IMG/VR virus record: IMGVR_UViG_3300019487_000001
Location: 126,001 to 190,000 of that record
From: a virus
Length of the DNA: 64,000 nucleotides
Reading direction: 5' to 3' (one strand)
The notes under the pieces were generated by a model. That model searched no databases. It saw only the letters and a list, made by a program, of their open reading frames with translations, and had not been told where the DNA came from. Shown one piece after another: positions 28,322-37,268 of this stretch (its first letter is position 1; every line of letters begins with the position of its first letter). Both the position numbers and the translations under genes were made by a program.

Positions 28322-29044
28322 ATGAAACATTCTAAAATGAATCTGATAGTTAATACACGAGACGATGATCGCTGGTCGAAGGATCTCGTGGTTGTACGAG
28401 ACGTCCTAGAGAGGGATGCGTATAAGTTAAATAAACTATCCTCCCTGATAACCCCACGAGTGATATTAGACATTGGTGGACACATAGGTTCTTTTAGTCT
28501 TAAGGCCAAAACTGTATGGCCGAATGCCCAGATTTTTGCTTTTGAGCCCAATGTAAAAAATGCACATCTCTATCAAAGAAATGTTCTTGATAATAAGTTT
28601 ACTGGCGTAAAGGTTTTCAACGAAGCTATCTCGTATGAAAAAGACAAGGTCGTTCTTACGGACCATCTTGATGCTACCGGGGGCGGATTTTTGTGTGCCC
28701 AAGATAAAGTCGATAAGCTGGGTAGCTACTTTGTTAGTCGTACGGATGTAGCCCTCTCTACCCTAGAGGAGATTATGGTCCGAGAAAATATTGAGTATAT
28801 TGATTTGTTGAAGCTTGATTGCGAAGGTAGTGAACGTGAAATTATTCGCCAGATGTTAGATGAGACAGTAAACAAAATAGGCATGATTGTTGGAGAATAC
28901 CACATAGAGGGCGGCTATCCAAAATTTAGTGAGTTGTTCTATTCTAGATTTAAGCACCTAGAGCTTATCAGAACAGATCCGTCCAATACTCGAAATATAG
29001 GAGAGTTTTTAGCGGTTCCAAAGGTTTTACGGAACAAGTTCTAA
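28322..29044 (+). CDS. FkbM-family methyltransferase
   Basis: A 240-residue protein with the FkbM layout: VILDIGGHIGSFSL (SAM loop, about residue 48), FAFEPNVKN, and the diagnostic IDLLKLDCEGSE near residue 160. FkbM enzymes O-methylate hydroxyl groups on sugars and polyketides. An AAGGAG site lies directly upstream. Being inside the glycan island, sugar O-methylation is the natural reading. Confidence 0.85.
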   Translation: MKHSKMNLIVNTRDDDRWSKDLVVVRDVLERDAYKLNKLSSLITPRVILDIGGHIGSFSLKAKTVWPNAQIFAFEPNVKNAHLYQRNVLDNKFTGVKVFNEAISYEKDKVVLTDHLDATGGGFLCAQDKVDKLGSYFVSRTDVALSTLEEIMVRENIEYIDLLKLDCEGSEREIIRQMLDETVNKIGMIVGEYHIEGGYPKFSELFYSRFKHLELIRTDPSNTRNIGEFLAVPKVLRNKF

Positions 29045-29062
29045 TTAGAAGGAAGTTTAATT

Positions 29063-30181
29063 TTGTTACCTAAAACCATCCCCATAATTACAACCTCCGT
29101 GCGTTGTGATCACAATCCCGGTGATACGTTTATTTGTGTAGGTCTACAATGGCTTTGGGAGCACACACTCCAGAGAGTATTGCCCTGGTTATTAATAAAT
29201 AAATTCAATCAAGACATTATTAAAAGTCGCATACCATCCATCCAGGAGGCCGGGTTCTTAGTATTCGGTGGCACTCCCCAGTATAACAACTATAAAGACT
29301 GGAAGTTTTGGTACGACGATGGGTTGTGGACTGAAGTTATCATACCCAACAAGATACCGGTGGCTGTTCTTGCAGGAGGTTCTGGATTTCCCGATGCCAA
29401 CATGACACCGGAACAGTTTGCGGACTATTGCACATCGGACCCAGAGACAGTAGAGATTATTAAGCGGCGTGCGATCCATGCACTTTGTTTTACAACTCGA
29501 GATTTGCATTCGCATTATTTACTTAACAAGATCGGGATAGAAAATAAATACCTACCATGTACTGCTACGTTTGCAGCACGATATCTTCCCGTACCAACAG
29601 AGCGGCCCTTCATTGCACTAGTACCGCCTTCGCCGAATTCTTTACCGGACCCCTATGTAACACCCGGTATGACAAAAGAGGAAACCGTTAAGACTGGTTG
29701 GCTGGAATTATTTCGTGCTCTTCAAGAGCAAGGCAAAAATCCAGTAATGGTGTGCCATTGGTACCGAGAGTATGAACTATTTAAGACCGAGCTAAACGAC
29801 TCGGAGTTGTTTTATTCTAATGACTACGCAGCTTTCTTACGCTTCTATACACAGTGTAATACGGTTATAAGTGCTAGGCTCCATGGCGTTCTACCTGCGT
29901 ACGGCATACTCGGCACGCGTGCGATAGGAGTATCTATAGATACGAGAGGCCATGCTGTAAATATCTTCCCTAAGATTCCAGAAATTACCTACGATAAATT
30001 CAAGAAGGAATCGATTTTGGAGCTTTTACCTAACCTGCAGCCTTCATCTGAAGATGACTTTACTGCTCATATACAATCTTATGGAGAAGTTATTCGCGGG
30101 ATTTTGTCCAAGGTAGATGATTTGAACTTGCCTAAACAGGAAGAACCTGTTACAGTAGAAGAAACTAAAGTCGAATCCTAA
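29063..30181 (+). CDS. Polysaccharide pyruvyl transferase-family protein
   Basis: The 372-residue product starts at a TTG preceded by AGAAGGAAG at correct spacing. It has the family's N-terminal NPGDTFICVGLQWL and the C-terminal SARLHGVLPAYGILGTRAIG, where the R-L-H motif is conserved in CsaB/WcaK-type enzymes. These transfer pyruvate from phosphoenolpyruvate to make sugar ketals on surface polysaccharides. The C-terminal 25 residues are an acidic tail. It suggests the phage adds an acidic, methylated group to a glycan. Confidence 0.8.
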   Translation: MLPKTIPIITTSVRCDHNPGDTFICVGLQWLWEHTLQRVLPWLLINKFNQDIIKSRIPSIQEAGFLVFGGTPQYNNYKDWKFWYDDGLWTEVIIPNKIPVAVLAGGSGFPDANMTPEQFADYCTSDPETVEIIKRRAIHALCFTTRDLHSHYLLNKIGIENKYLPCTATFAARYLPVPTERPFIALVPPSPNSLPDPYVTPGMTKEETVKTGWLELFRALQEQGKNPVMVCHWYREYELFKTELNDSELFYSNDYAAFLRFYTQCNTVISARLHGVLPAYGILGTRAIGVSIDTRGHAVNIFPKIPEITYDKFKKESILELLPNLQPSSEDDFTAHIQSYGEVIRGILSKVDDLNLPKQEEPVTVEETKVES

Positions 30182-30190
30182 GAGGTTTTA

Positions 30191-30820
30191 ATGATTAACA
30201 AAGAAGATTTTTATGCCACAGATCCCATCCTGATAGACTCTGTGGGTAATACGCGCACTCAGGACGAGCTTAGAAATGATAGGTTCTGGTCTTCTGACAC
30301 CATGGGTGGCAATCATTTAGTTCGACGTCGTCTGGCCTTCCATCACGTTCTCCCGTATTGCAAGGGAAACGGTATTGATATCGGATGCATGGCTAATCGC
30401 CTACAGTATCGATCTATTGGCATAGAAAAAGATAATTGTGCAAATTATAATTCCAATGCTCACGGTCCCCAGCTTATAGGGGATGGTGGTAATCTATATT
30501 GGTTCAAGGATAAGGTTCTTGATTATGTCTTTGCTTCGCATTCGCTAGAAGATTTTGAGGACACCGTTGGTATTCTCCGTGAATGGTGGAGAGTTATTAA
30601 GCCAGGTGGCCATCTTATTGTCATTATGCCTCACGCTAAGTACTATCCAAGACATGGAACTCCTGGGGCTAATCCAGATCATAAGCACGATTTTCTCCCC
30701 GAGATGCTACTTAAACAGATAGACGAAACCTTCCCGGGAGAGTATAATCTACTGCAATCCGAAAGCTTCGATAACAACTTCGAGTTCGATATAGTCATAC
30801 AGAAAAAAGAGGAGAGATAA
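30191..30820 (+). CDS. Class I SAM-dependent methyltransferase, last enzyme of glycan island
   Basis: The 209-residue protein has a short motif I (GIDIGCMANR), YVFASHSLEDFEDT as motif IV, and the late motif VIKPGGHLIVIMP followed by a His-rich loop (HGTPGANPDHKHDF). The pattern fits Methyltransf_11 enzymes. The glycine loop is GCM instead of GxGxG, but the fold should be intact. RBS AGAGG. Probably a sugar or lipid methylase together with the two upstream methyltransferases. Confidence 0.75.
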   Translation: MINKEDFYATDPILIDSVGNTRTQDELRNDRFWSSDTMGGNHLVRRRLAFHHVLPYCKGNGIDIGCMANRLQYRSIGIEKDNCANYNSNAHGPQLIGDGGNLYWFKDKVLDYVFASHSLEDFEDTVGILREWWRVIKPGGHLIVIMPHAKYYPRHGTPGANPDHKHDFLPEMLLKQIDETFPGEYNLLQSESFDNNFEFDIVIQKKEER

Positions 30821-30822
30821 CA

Positions 30823-31041
30823 ATGCCTTTAACCGAGCAACAGATTGATGCCTTGTATCAAAGGCTCAACGTAATTGAGGCGGCGATTGATGATCTCAAA
30901 GTGGCTGTAACTAATCTTGCTTCAGTGAAGCAATTGAAACAGCTAAACATTATTAAACAGAACGAGGTCATTGATCTTAAGGAGCGGGTAACCGCTCTAG
31001 AGTCACAGGTGCAAATTCTTCAGGGGCAAGTAGCTCCGTAA
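30823..31041 (+). CDS. Small coiled-coil protein
   Basis: The 72-residue product shows heptad hydrophobic spacing through nearly its whole length (VIEAAIDDLKVAV, then LKERVTALESQVQIL). It follows a GGAGAG ribosome-binding site 2 bp after the glycan island. Probably a dimeric or trimeric coiled coil; the function is not recognisable. Confidence 0.6.
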   Translation: MPLTEQQIDALYQRLNVIEAAIDDLKVAVTNLASVKQLKQLNIIKQNEVIDLKERVTALESQVQILQGQVAP

Positions 31042-31059
31042 TATTTGAAAGGTATTTCC

Positions 31060-31971
31060 ATGGCTAATTCTAAGTATTTCGACCTGGTAGATGCCGTCAA
31101 TAAACATCTTACCCGAGACCGCTTAATCAAGGGCCACCGTAGCTCTAACTTCTATCCCACAGAAGCTAGTGCCGAGTATCGAGATATTTCTCAAGAGAGC
31201 GAGCGCACTGTCATCGTTGGCAAATGTATTCGCGCTGCCTACTACCGATGCAGTGGCATGTTCGAAGATGCCAAGACTGAAACAACCCCACGGCGAGAAA
31301 TCATATTCTCGATGGGCAAGCTTCTAGAAATGGGCATTGTGGAATACTTCAAACAGATGGGTCTTTGGGTTGATAACAACATTAAGATCTTCGATACCGC
31401 CCGGAAGATTAGCGGAGAAATCGATGTATTCATTCGTGATCCTAGAACCAATGGTCTTATCGGTGTGGAAATCAAAACATACTATGGCTACAGTGCCGAA
31501 AAACAAATAGAAGGTAACACATACGTTAAGGGTGCTCCGAAGATTGAGCACGTACTACAAGCAGCCCTGTACCTAGATCATGTTCAGAATAATCTGAAGC
31601 TGCCCATCAGGCAGTTCAAGATCCTTTATATTAACCGTGGTACAGGTCATATGTCAGAGTTCAATTTAACTCTCGAGGTGCGCGATGGTCAGGTGTATGT
31701 CGCGATCAACGACGAGATCATGGGCGACTTCCCCATGGCTTCTGTGTATCAGAGATACAGCTTATTGGAGCAGTATCTTAATTCTAAGGAAGTTCCGCCC
31801 CCGGACTATATGTTGCATTATCCGCCGAACATTGTAGAAGAGAAGCGGATGCAGGGCGATATCTCTGACTCTGCCTATAAAAACTATAAACGTAATCCCA
31901 ACAAGTATCCAATTGGAGATTGGCAATGTAGCTATTGTGATTTCAAAAAGGTTTGCTGGGGAGTTATTTAA
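31060..31971 (+). CDS. Cas4/RecB-like PD-(D/E)XK nuclease with Fe-S cysteines
   Basis: The start is taken at ATG 31060, behind GAAAGGT, not the TTG 15 bp upstream; 303 residues. An early cysteine (GKCIRAAYYRCSG, about residue 50) and the C-terminal CSYCDFKKVC form the four-cysteine iron-sulphur signature of Cas4/AddB-type nucleases. The catalytic core is GEIDVFI followed by GVEIKTYYG (D and E-x-K) and Y-x(n)-Q near VLQAALYLDH. These are DNA exonucleases. It directly precedes the primase-helicase, so a role in phage replication or recombination is likely. No CRISPR array or Cas1/2 is nearby. Confidence 0.85.
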   Translation: MANSKYFDLVDAVNKHLTRDRLIKGHRSSNFYPTEASAEYRDISQESERTVIVGKCIRAAYYRCSGMFEDAKTETTPRREIIFSMGKLLEMGIVEYFKQMGLWVDNNIKIFDTARKISGEIDVFIRDPRTNGLIGVEIKTYYGYSAEKQIEGNTYVKGAPKIEHVLQAALYLDHVQNNLKLPIRQFKILYINRGTGHMSEFNLTLEVRDGQVYVAINDEIMGDFPMASVYQRYSLLEQYLNSKEVPPPDYMLHYPPNIVEEKRMQGDISDSAYKNYKRNPNKYPIGDWQCSYCDFKKVCWGVI

Positions 31972-31986
31972 CTCGGGAGGCTACTC

Positions 31987-34503
31987 ATGTTTAATGATAG
32001 AGTATTAAATTCGGATGAGGTTATTGCAAAACTGTTCCCGTATCTTCCTCAGTATCTCGAGGAACATGGCATTGATCCCAGTAAGCCGTTCAAGTGTATA
32101 AGCGCAAAACACGATGATAAGACTCCCAGCTGCTCCATAGTACCGGAGAGCAAAGTTTCTGGTGTCTGGGTATATAAGTGTTTTGGTGGTGGCTGTGGGC
32201 ACACTGGCAACATCTTCACTGCCGCTTCGGATCTCGAGAACAAGCCCCGTTCAGGCCCTAACTGGGTAGAAGAAACCCTAATTTATCTCGCCGATAAGTA
32301 CAAGGTGCCTGTTGAATTTCGAGAGCTCACCGAGTCCGAGAAGTTTGAATACAACACCTACCGTTGTTACAGAGATGCTGCTGAGCTGATCGCTGATCGC
32401 AAGCTCGGTGACTATAAGCATTTTGATATCGAAGCTAGACGTCGCAACTGGGATAGGGATATCTTGGAGAAGCTCGGCGTTGGCACCATCGATTACTCTA
32501 CGTTCCGCGAGTCGCTGAAGAACATGGGCTGGAACACAAAATTCTTGCAAGAGATTGACTTGGACAGGAAGGATCTTTTCAGCGAGTTTTCCATGATCTT
32601 TACTGTCAAGGATGAGCACGGTCGCCCCGTAGGTTTTGCTGCTCGCAACTTAAATTTTGAGAAGATGAAGACTGCCGAGAAGCGAGCCCCCAAATATATC
32701 AACACCGCCTGTAATAGTATGCGCTTCAATATTTACGACAAGGAAGCCAGACTGTACAATATTCATTTAGCTAAGGGTAGCACACCACCACTATACCTCT
32801 TCGAGGGATACGGAGATGTTATATCTGCATACCATAACGGTATCCAGAACGCGGTAGCGATCTGTAGTTCGACCCTTACAGATTCTCAGTTAGCCCTTAT
32901 CAAGAGTATCGGTTGCAACGAGATCATCCTCGGATTGGACGGGGATGCCCCGGGGCAAGCTGCAGTGGAAAAATTACTAGACGAGAAATTATCAGGTAGG
33001 CGTGACCTGAATATAAAAATCATGCACCTTCCCGGTGGCCAGGATCCTGACGAATTCCTGCGCAATAACACCGTAGAAGAGTTTAGAGCCCTTAGCCGCA
33101 TGAGTGCTTTCGAGTGGCGCCTGCGCCGCTTTGAAGAGGGCACACCCTCAGATGAAATTTGCAAGCGCATGATCCCGCTGATTGTTAACGAAGAGTCATA
33201 CATTAACCAAGAGACTATGTGTGAGCAGTTGTCCAGAGAGACCAACCGTTCACTTAAGTTCATTGTAGCTGAGTTAGAACGCTTGCAGAATCTCAAGTCT
33301 AAAGAGCTCTATGAACATCGGGAAGCGATTGTAGAGAAGACTTTCTACGACATTAAGCGCAATCCTGATGATGTTCGCTCCATTCTGCTTCAGGCTGCCG
33401 ACCAGGTTTCCGAGATAGAGAATCGATTTGACGAGAACAGTCTTTCGATCAATACGACCCTTTCTGTTCTGGAAGCTCAAAAGGCGGACGAGGAAAAGAA
33501 GTCCGACGAGTTCGCGGGCTATTATCTTGGTGATGCCCTAAGAGGATTACAGGATAAGCTGAACGGCGACTGGCGCAAAGACTGCGTTGTCTTCTTGGGT
33601 GGCAAAGAGAACTGTGGAAAGACAAGTTTAATGTGTCAGATTGCCTATGAGATTGCTAGAGATCCACGTAATAATGCTACAGTCATTTACCACAGCACGG
33701 ATGATACCATTGCTCAAATCTGGCCAAGATTTATTTGTACTTCCCAGGATACTCTCTTGGATTTGGGTCAGGTTACCCATCCTAGATACTGGCGAAAGAA
33801 GGTAGGTCCGAGCGTAGAGGGGCGACGGAAAAACGGTTATCAAGAAATTACCGACCTCGTTCGTGAGGGTCGATTAGTATTGCGCGATGTAACTTATGGC
33901 GATACTGTGTCGTACGGCGAATCTCTCGTGAAGTATTACAAGTCCAACTTCCCGGATCGTAATATAGTTTACATCATGGATAACTTCCATAAGTTTAGTG
34001 ACTTTCCAAATCTAGATACTAGGGAGAGGTTTACAAATCTTTCTAATAAAGTGAAGCGTCTTGCTACCGTGCACCATGTCACTGTTCTTGCTACGGCAGA
34101 ATATACGAAGCTTGGGCCAGGCATGAAGCCAAGCAATAACAACATCGCCGAGGCTAGAGCTATGCAGTATGACGGGAACGTTCTCTTGCACTTGTATAAC
34201 GATCTGCATGATATGGGGTCACAGAGTACGGTTTATCATTTGGACGAAGATGGCGAAACGCATCTGCCGATTATCGAGATCATCTTTGGTAAGAATAAAG
34301 TCAGTAGCTTCAAGTCGAACATGATGCTTAAGTTTTTTCCCAAAAGTGCCCGCTTCCATTTCATTGAAAAGGAAGAGGTACATAACAAAGTTCTACAAAG
34401 TAAAGCACAGCACATCCTAGAGAAAGAGCAAGCTAAAGAGCGAGTGCAACACATGCTGGAGGCTGTAAGACCCAATGGCCAAACAAGAACCGCCGGATCT
34501 TAA
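31987..34503 (+). CDS. Primase-helicase fusion (CHC2-like zinc finger, Toprim, DnaB-like helicase)
   Basis: An 838-residue protein. The N-terminal zinc-finger-like segment (KCISAKHDDKTPSC, then KCFGGGCGHTG, residues of about 36-75) resembles DnaG CHC2. The Toprim core is YLFEGYGDVISAY (about 260) with GLDGDAPG as the D-x-D. The helicase half begins near 490: Walker A GGKENCGKTSL, Walker B-like VYIMDNFHKF. The order resembles T7 gp4, joining primer synthesis and strand unwinding in one polypeptide. Length is greater than T7 gp4 (566 residues) because of a helical linker (about 370-490). RBS GGGAGG. Confidence 0.9.
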   Translation: MFNDRVLNSDEVIAKLFPYLPQYLEEHGIDPSKPFKCISAKHDDKTPSCSIVPESKVSGVWVYKCFGGGCGHTGNIFTAASDLENKPRSGPNWVEETLIYLADKYKVPVEFRELTESEKFEYNTYRCYRDAAELIADRKLGDYKHFDIEARRRNWDRDILEKLGVGTIDYSTFRESLKNMGWNTKFLQEIDLDRKDLFSEFSMIFTVKDEHGRPVGFAARNLNFEKMKTAEKRAPKYINTACNSMRFNIYDKEARLYNIHLAKGSTPPLYLFEGYGDVISAYHNGIQNAVAICSSTLTDSQLALIKSIGCNEIILGLDGDAPGQAAVEKLLDEKLSGRRDLNIKIMHLPGGQDPDEFLRNNTVEEFRALSRMSAFEWRLRRFEEGTPSDEICKRMIPLIVNEESYINQETMCEQLSRETNRSLKFIVAELERLQNLKSKELYEHREAIVEKTFYDIKRNPDDVRSILLQAADQVSEIENRFDENSLSINTTLSVLEAQKADEEKKSDEFAGYYLGDALRGLQDKLNGDWRKDCVVFLGGKENCGKTSLMCQIAYEIARDPRNNATVIYHSTDDTIAQIWPRFICTSQDTLLDLGQVTHPRYWRKKVGPSVEGRRKNGYQEITDLVREGRLVLRDVTYGDTVSYGESLVKYYKSNFPDRNIVYIMDNFHKFSDFPNLDTRERFTNLSNKVKRLATVHHVTVLATAEYTKLGPGMKPSNNNIAEARAMQYDGNVLLHLYNDLHDMGSQSTVYHLDEDGETHLPIIEIIFGKNKVSSFKSNMMLKFFPKSARFHFIEKEEVHNKVLQSKAQHILEKEQAKERVQHMLEAVRPNGQTRTAGS

Positions 34504-35176
34504 CGATCATCGGATCGATAAGGTTCGACAATACATTCTTAGAGTTGTTAAAGAGGAGTATGATCGACTCCTAGAGGTGGCACCAAGTGATAGCGCCACC
34601 CAGGAAATGTTTCAGTTGATGGCGCAGCGGCTCGAGCGCGAAGTTAATCGCGTCATCAAGACCTACAATGAAACCAACAATGACAATCTTTATATACGAG
34701 ATTACAAGCTAGACATAATGCCGGTGGTTGCTTCGCCCGGACTGAAGCAAGTTACAAGCGGCCAGTACATTGACATCGAACTGTTTTGGTATGAAACAGA
34801 GTTTGATCTCAAGGGTATGGTCAAGATGAAATATGTATGTTCTGTTAATCGGTGTCGTGCCGATATGAGAAAGATTGATCCATTGACCGTTGTTATCGAC
34901 GGGGTGGAATACGACTTCTGTCCTGATTGTTTTAGGCACTTCAAGGCTTTTACAACTCAGCGTCTTAAGCCTGGCCGTAAAACTAAACTAGCTGCCCAAG
35001 AGTGGGCCAAGTTCAAAAAGAACCATGATGCTCGTATTAGGAGAGGCCCCTCGATGCTTATCAATTTAGCTACCGAGGCTGTTCGAGCCATTGATGCACT
35101 TGAACAACCGACCCAGGATGAGATTGAAGATTTCTTTAGAACGCCCAGCGAGGCAGATATGGAGGAAGAAGAGTAG
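34475..35176 (+). CDS. Zinc-finger protein, paralogue 1 of 3
   Basis: A 233-residue protein. After a helical N-terminus (10-80) and a small beta region comes a treble-clef-like finger, VCSVNRC then YDFCPDCFRHF (about 125-155), with spacing C-x5-C-x~18-C-x2-C-x2-H. The next two genes repeat this pattern. An acidic tail (EIEDFFRTPSEADMEEEE) follows. It overlaps the helicase gene by 29 bp, with GGAGG upstream. Probably binds nucleic acid or a replication protein. Confidence 0.65.
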   Translation: MAKQEPPDLNDHRIDKVRQYILRVVKEEYDRLLEVAPSDSATQEMFQLMAQRLEREVNRVIKTYNETNNDNLYIRDYKLDIMPVVASPGLKQVTSGQYIDIELFWYETEFDLKGMVKMKYVCSVNRCRADMRKIDPLTVVIDGVEYDFCPDCFRHFKAFTTQRLKPGRKTKLAAQEWAKFKKNHDARIRRGPSMLINLATEAVRAIDALEQPTQDEIEDFFRTPSEADMEEEE

Positions 35177-35568
35177 TGGCCTACGTTAAAATATGCGACA
35201 TGAGGTCCTGCAGGAAAGAACTAGGCGATGATCTCTTCCAGCAACCAGTTGTTATAATGGGTAAAGGATATGATCTATGCCAAGATTGTGTTCGGCATCT
35301 CGAAAAGTTTGTTCAGTCCAAGTTAGCTGGTGGTTATCCTGTCATGGAACAGATACCTATCATACCGGATCCAGCTCCGGACCTTTCTCCACTATACCCC
35401 TTTCCTCCGATTACCAGTCCCTCGTTCCCATTGCCCAATATGCCGCCCATACCGGAGATATCGCCTTTACAAGACGATATATCTAGTGGTAGAGTTATAT
35501 GGACAGATAATCGAACTGTAACAGAAATGCCCCCACTTTCTAGACCGCGAGGAAGCCGTGGTTCATAA
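35176..35568 (+). CDS. Zinc-finger protein, paralogue 2 of 3, with Pro-rich tail
   Basis: The GTG start shares one base with the previous TAG stop, behind GGAGGAAGAAG. The 130-residue product consists of the finger (ICDMRSC, then YDLCQDCVRHLEKF, residues 5-45) and a long low-complexity proline-rich region (about 60-110) likely disordered. The finger aligns residue for residue with the flanking genes, so the three arose by tandem duplication and then acquired different tails. Confidence 0.65.
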   Translation: MAYVKICDMRSCRKELGDDLFQQPVVIMGKGYDLCQDCVRHLEKFVQSKLAGGYPVMEQIPIIPDPAPDLSPLYPFPPITSPSFPLPNMPPIPEISPLQDDISSGRVIWTDNRTVTEMPPLSRPRGSRGS

Positions 35569-36009
35569 AGTTATATGTGACATGAAGAGCTGCGGTGCCG
35601 ATATAACCAAGGCACCAGATGCACGGTTTCGTCTCCTAGATAAGGAATATAATTTCTGCGGTACCTGCGCTAGTCACTTGAAATCTTTCATTAAGAATTC
35701 CTTACACGATGGTAACGCTCCGTCAAGAATGCGCAGACTCCTTGAAGAAGGTCCACCTCCTTTGTATATGACTTCTGGATCTTCAACGCCTATTGAAGCT
35801 GAAATACAAGCGTTACGTGGTGTCTTGTCTCACGATCTTGGACATGAGGCGCATCAAATGATGAGAGAAGCTCGCCAGGCCATTGAGCAAGATATGCAAG
35901 CCATGGAGAGCGATCTTCGTGCCCTAGAGAGAGAGACAACCGAGCCATAGAGACTGATTATAGACGCATGGATGACTTCCTCTTCGGTAACAATAAAAAG
36001 GAAAAATAA
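35558..36009 (+). pseudogene. Zinc-finger protein, paralogue 3 of 3, frameshifted at a GA repeat
   Basis: As written, the frame from GTG 35558 stops at 35950 (130 residues: finger ICDMKSC then YNFCGTCASHL, and a helical tail). The tail is interrupted at (GA)5, 35927-35936. Removing one GA continues the helix as LERDNRAIETDYRRMDDFLF and ends at TAA 36007, two bases before the next gene, matching the dense packing of this operon. This may be a real mutation, phase variation, programmed -1 slippage, or a sequencing error. The stop at 35950 is the conservative end; I consider the extended form ancestral. Confidence 0.6.
35927..35936 (+). repeat. GA dinucleotide run (five units) at a coding frameshift
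   Basis: Five consecutive GA units within the helical tail of the third zinc-finger paralogue. Loss of one unit joins the two frames; see the pseudogene entry. Confidence 0.8.
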
Positions 36010-36011
36010 TT

Positions 36012-36965
36012 ATGAAATTTAGCTTTACGGAAGTTATGGGGTTTATCCGAAAGATTCCCAACTGGCCCAAATATGTTGTAATCGTATTTTTAATCTTCGC
36101 CCTGGTCGGTATCTTTAACGAATGGTACCAGAACAGAGAGAGACTTTTGTCCCTCAAGAGAGACTACCAGCAACTATCCAGTAACCTAGCTGCCAGTGAA
36201 TCAAAGTTTTCCACCTTGTCTGATGTCAAGAAATCCCTAGAGGAGAACATCCAAGAAAAAGACAAGGTAATCTCTTTGCTTAAGCAACAGAATTTAGACC
36301 TACGTTCCGTAGGAACTACCAAGGGTAATATACCCGGTAGCTCTAAGGACACTGGGGTTGAACCAGGCAAAGAAGTTTATACGGACCTGCTGGCATTTGG
36401 TAACGGTCTGCCGGTAGCTCGGGCAGAGTTTAATACGAAAGAACCCGCCTGGCACAACAAGGTTTTTGGTATAGATTTTGAAGTCAATACGGTTATTGCC
36501 ACAGACAAGAATGGTCTAGACCAGGTTATAACCCAGGTCAATGCCTACAATAACGAGCTCGAGGAAACAAAGGGTAAGCCCTTCCCGGTAGCTGTTACGA
36601 GTTCAAGCTTTAAGCAGGTTTTGCCCGATACAAAAACTTGGCACTTTATTAACCCCAAGCTAGACTTAGCGGCCAGCGGTGGGGTGTCCTGGAAGGATCT
36701 CTCTGTAGCGCCCTCTATTACCCCTGAATTGGGTTTTTCTATGATGGGATATGGGCTGACGTCAGAGGAAGAGACCTGGCGCTTCCTGCGCGTTTCAGCG
36801 GGGTATGATGCGTACAACCGAACTGCCCGGGGTGGCGTAGGCCTAGCTGGCTACAACCTTGGGACCGTTTTGCCACTGGTAGATGACTTATGGCTATGGC
36901 CAGTCTACACAGTAGATCACGAAGGTCGATCAGGATTCAGCCTTTCAATAGGCACGAACCTATAG
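36012..36965 (+). CDS. Membrane-anchored coiled-coil protein with beta-rich C-terminal domain
   Basis: The 317-residue product has one N-terminal membrane segment (YVVIVFLIFALVGIF, about 22-36), a coiled coil (about 45-95), a Gly/Pro linker, and a C-terminal half of alternating strands that includes GGVSWKDLS and ends GFSLSIGTNL. The topology (short cytoplasmic start, periplasmic coil and beta domain) is reminiscent of envelope-spanning lysis or superinfection proteins; the final strands look amphipathic. RBS AAAAGG. No family is recognised. If the host is Gram-negative, a spanin-like or envelope role is possible. Confidence 0.6.
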   Translation: MKFSFTEVMGFIRKIPNWPKYVVIVFLIFALVGIFNEWYQNRERLLSLKRDYQQLSSNLAASESKFSTLSDVKKSLEENIQEKDKVISLLKQQNLDLRSVGTTKGNIPGSSKDTGVEPGKEVYTDLLAFGNGLPVARAEFNTKEPAWHNKVFGIDFEVNTVIATDKNGLDQVITQVNAYNNELEETKGKPFPVAVTSSSFKQVLPDTKTWHFINPKLDLAASGGVSWKDLSVAPSITPELGFSMMGYGLTSEEETWRFLRVSAGYDAYNRTARGGVGLAGYNLGTVLPLVDDLWLWPVYTVDHEGRSGFSLSIGTNL

Positions 36966-36978
36966 GAGTGTGACTTGA

Positions 36979-37260
36979 ATGTCTTCTACAGTACAAATGA
37001 TTCATAGCCAGCACTTTCCTGGCTTGGTTAAGCTTAAAGAAGAGTACGATCAATACTGTGTATTGCCTTATGAAAAAGAAATCATTTTTAACCCCCTAGT
37101 AGACAAGGCTACGCATGATGCAAAATACAAAGAGTCCCGTGCGCGTATTGCGAAATTATCTAAGGAAGAGTATGCTATCTTAGTAAGTAAACTCAAGGAT
37201 CTTGATGCGCGTATTTCGGCGTTCTTAGCTAGTGCAGCAGCAGGAACCATTAAACACTAG
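36979..37260 (+). CDS. Small helical hypothetical protein
   Basis: A 93-residue, mostly helical, charged protein (KYKESRARIAKLSKEEYAIL) with an Ala-rich end. It lies between two membrane proteins with a GGAGTG site upstream, and no membrane segment of its own. Function unknown. Confidence 0.55.
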   Translation: MSSTVQMIHSQHFPGLVKLKEEYDQYCVLPYEKEIIFNPLVDKATHDAKYKESRARIAKLSKEEYAILVSKLKDLDARISAFLASAAAGTIKH

Positions 37261-37268
37261 GAGGATTT

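Noticed and set aside
31060-31971. CRISPR adaptation module because of the Cas4-like gene
   Set aside because: No Cas1, Cas2 or repeat-spacer array is visible; Cas4-like nucleases are common in phage replication modules.
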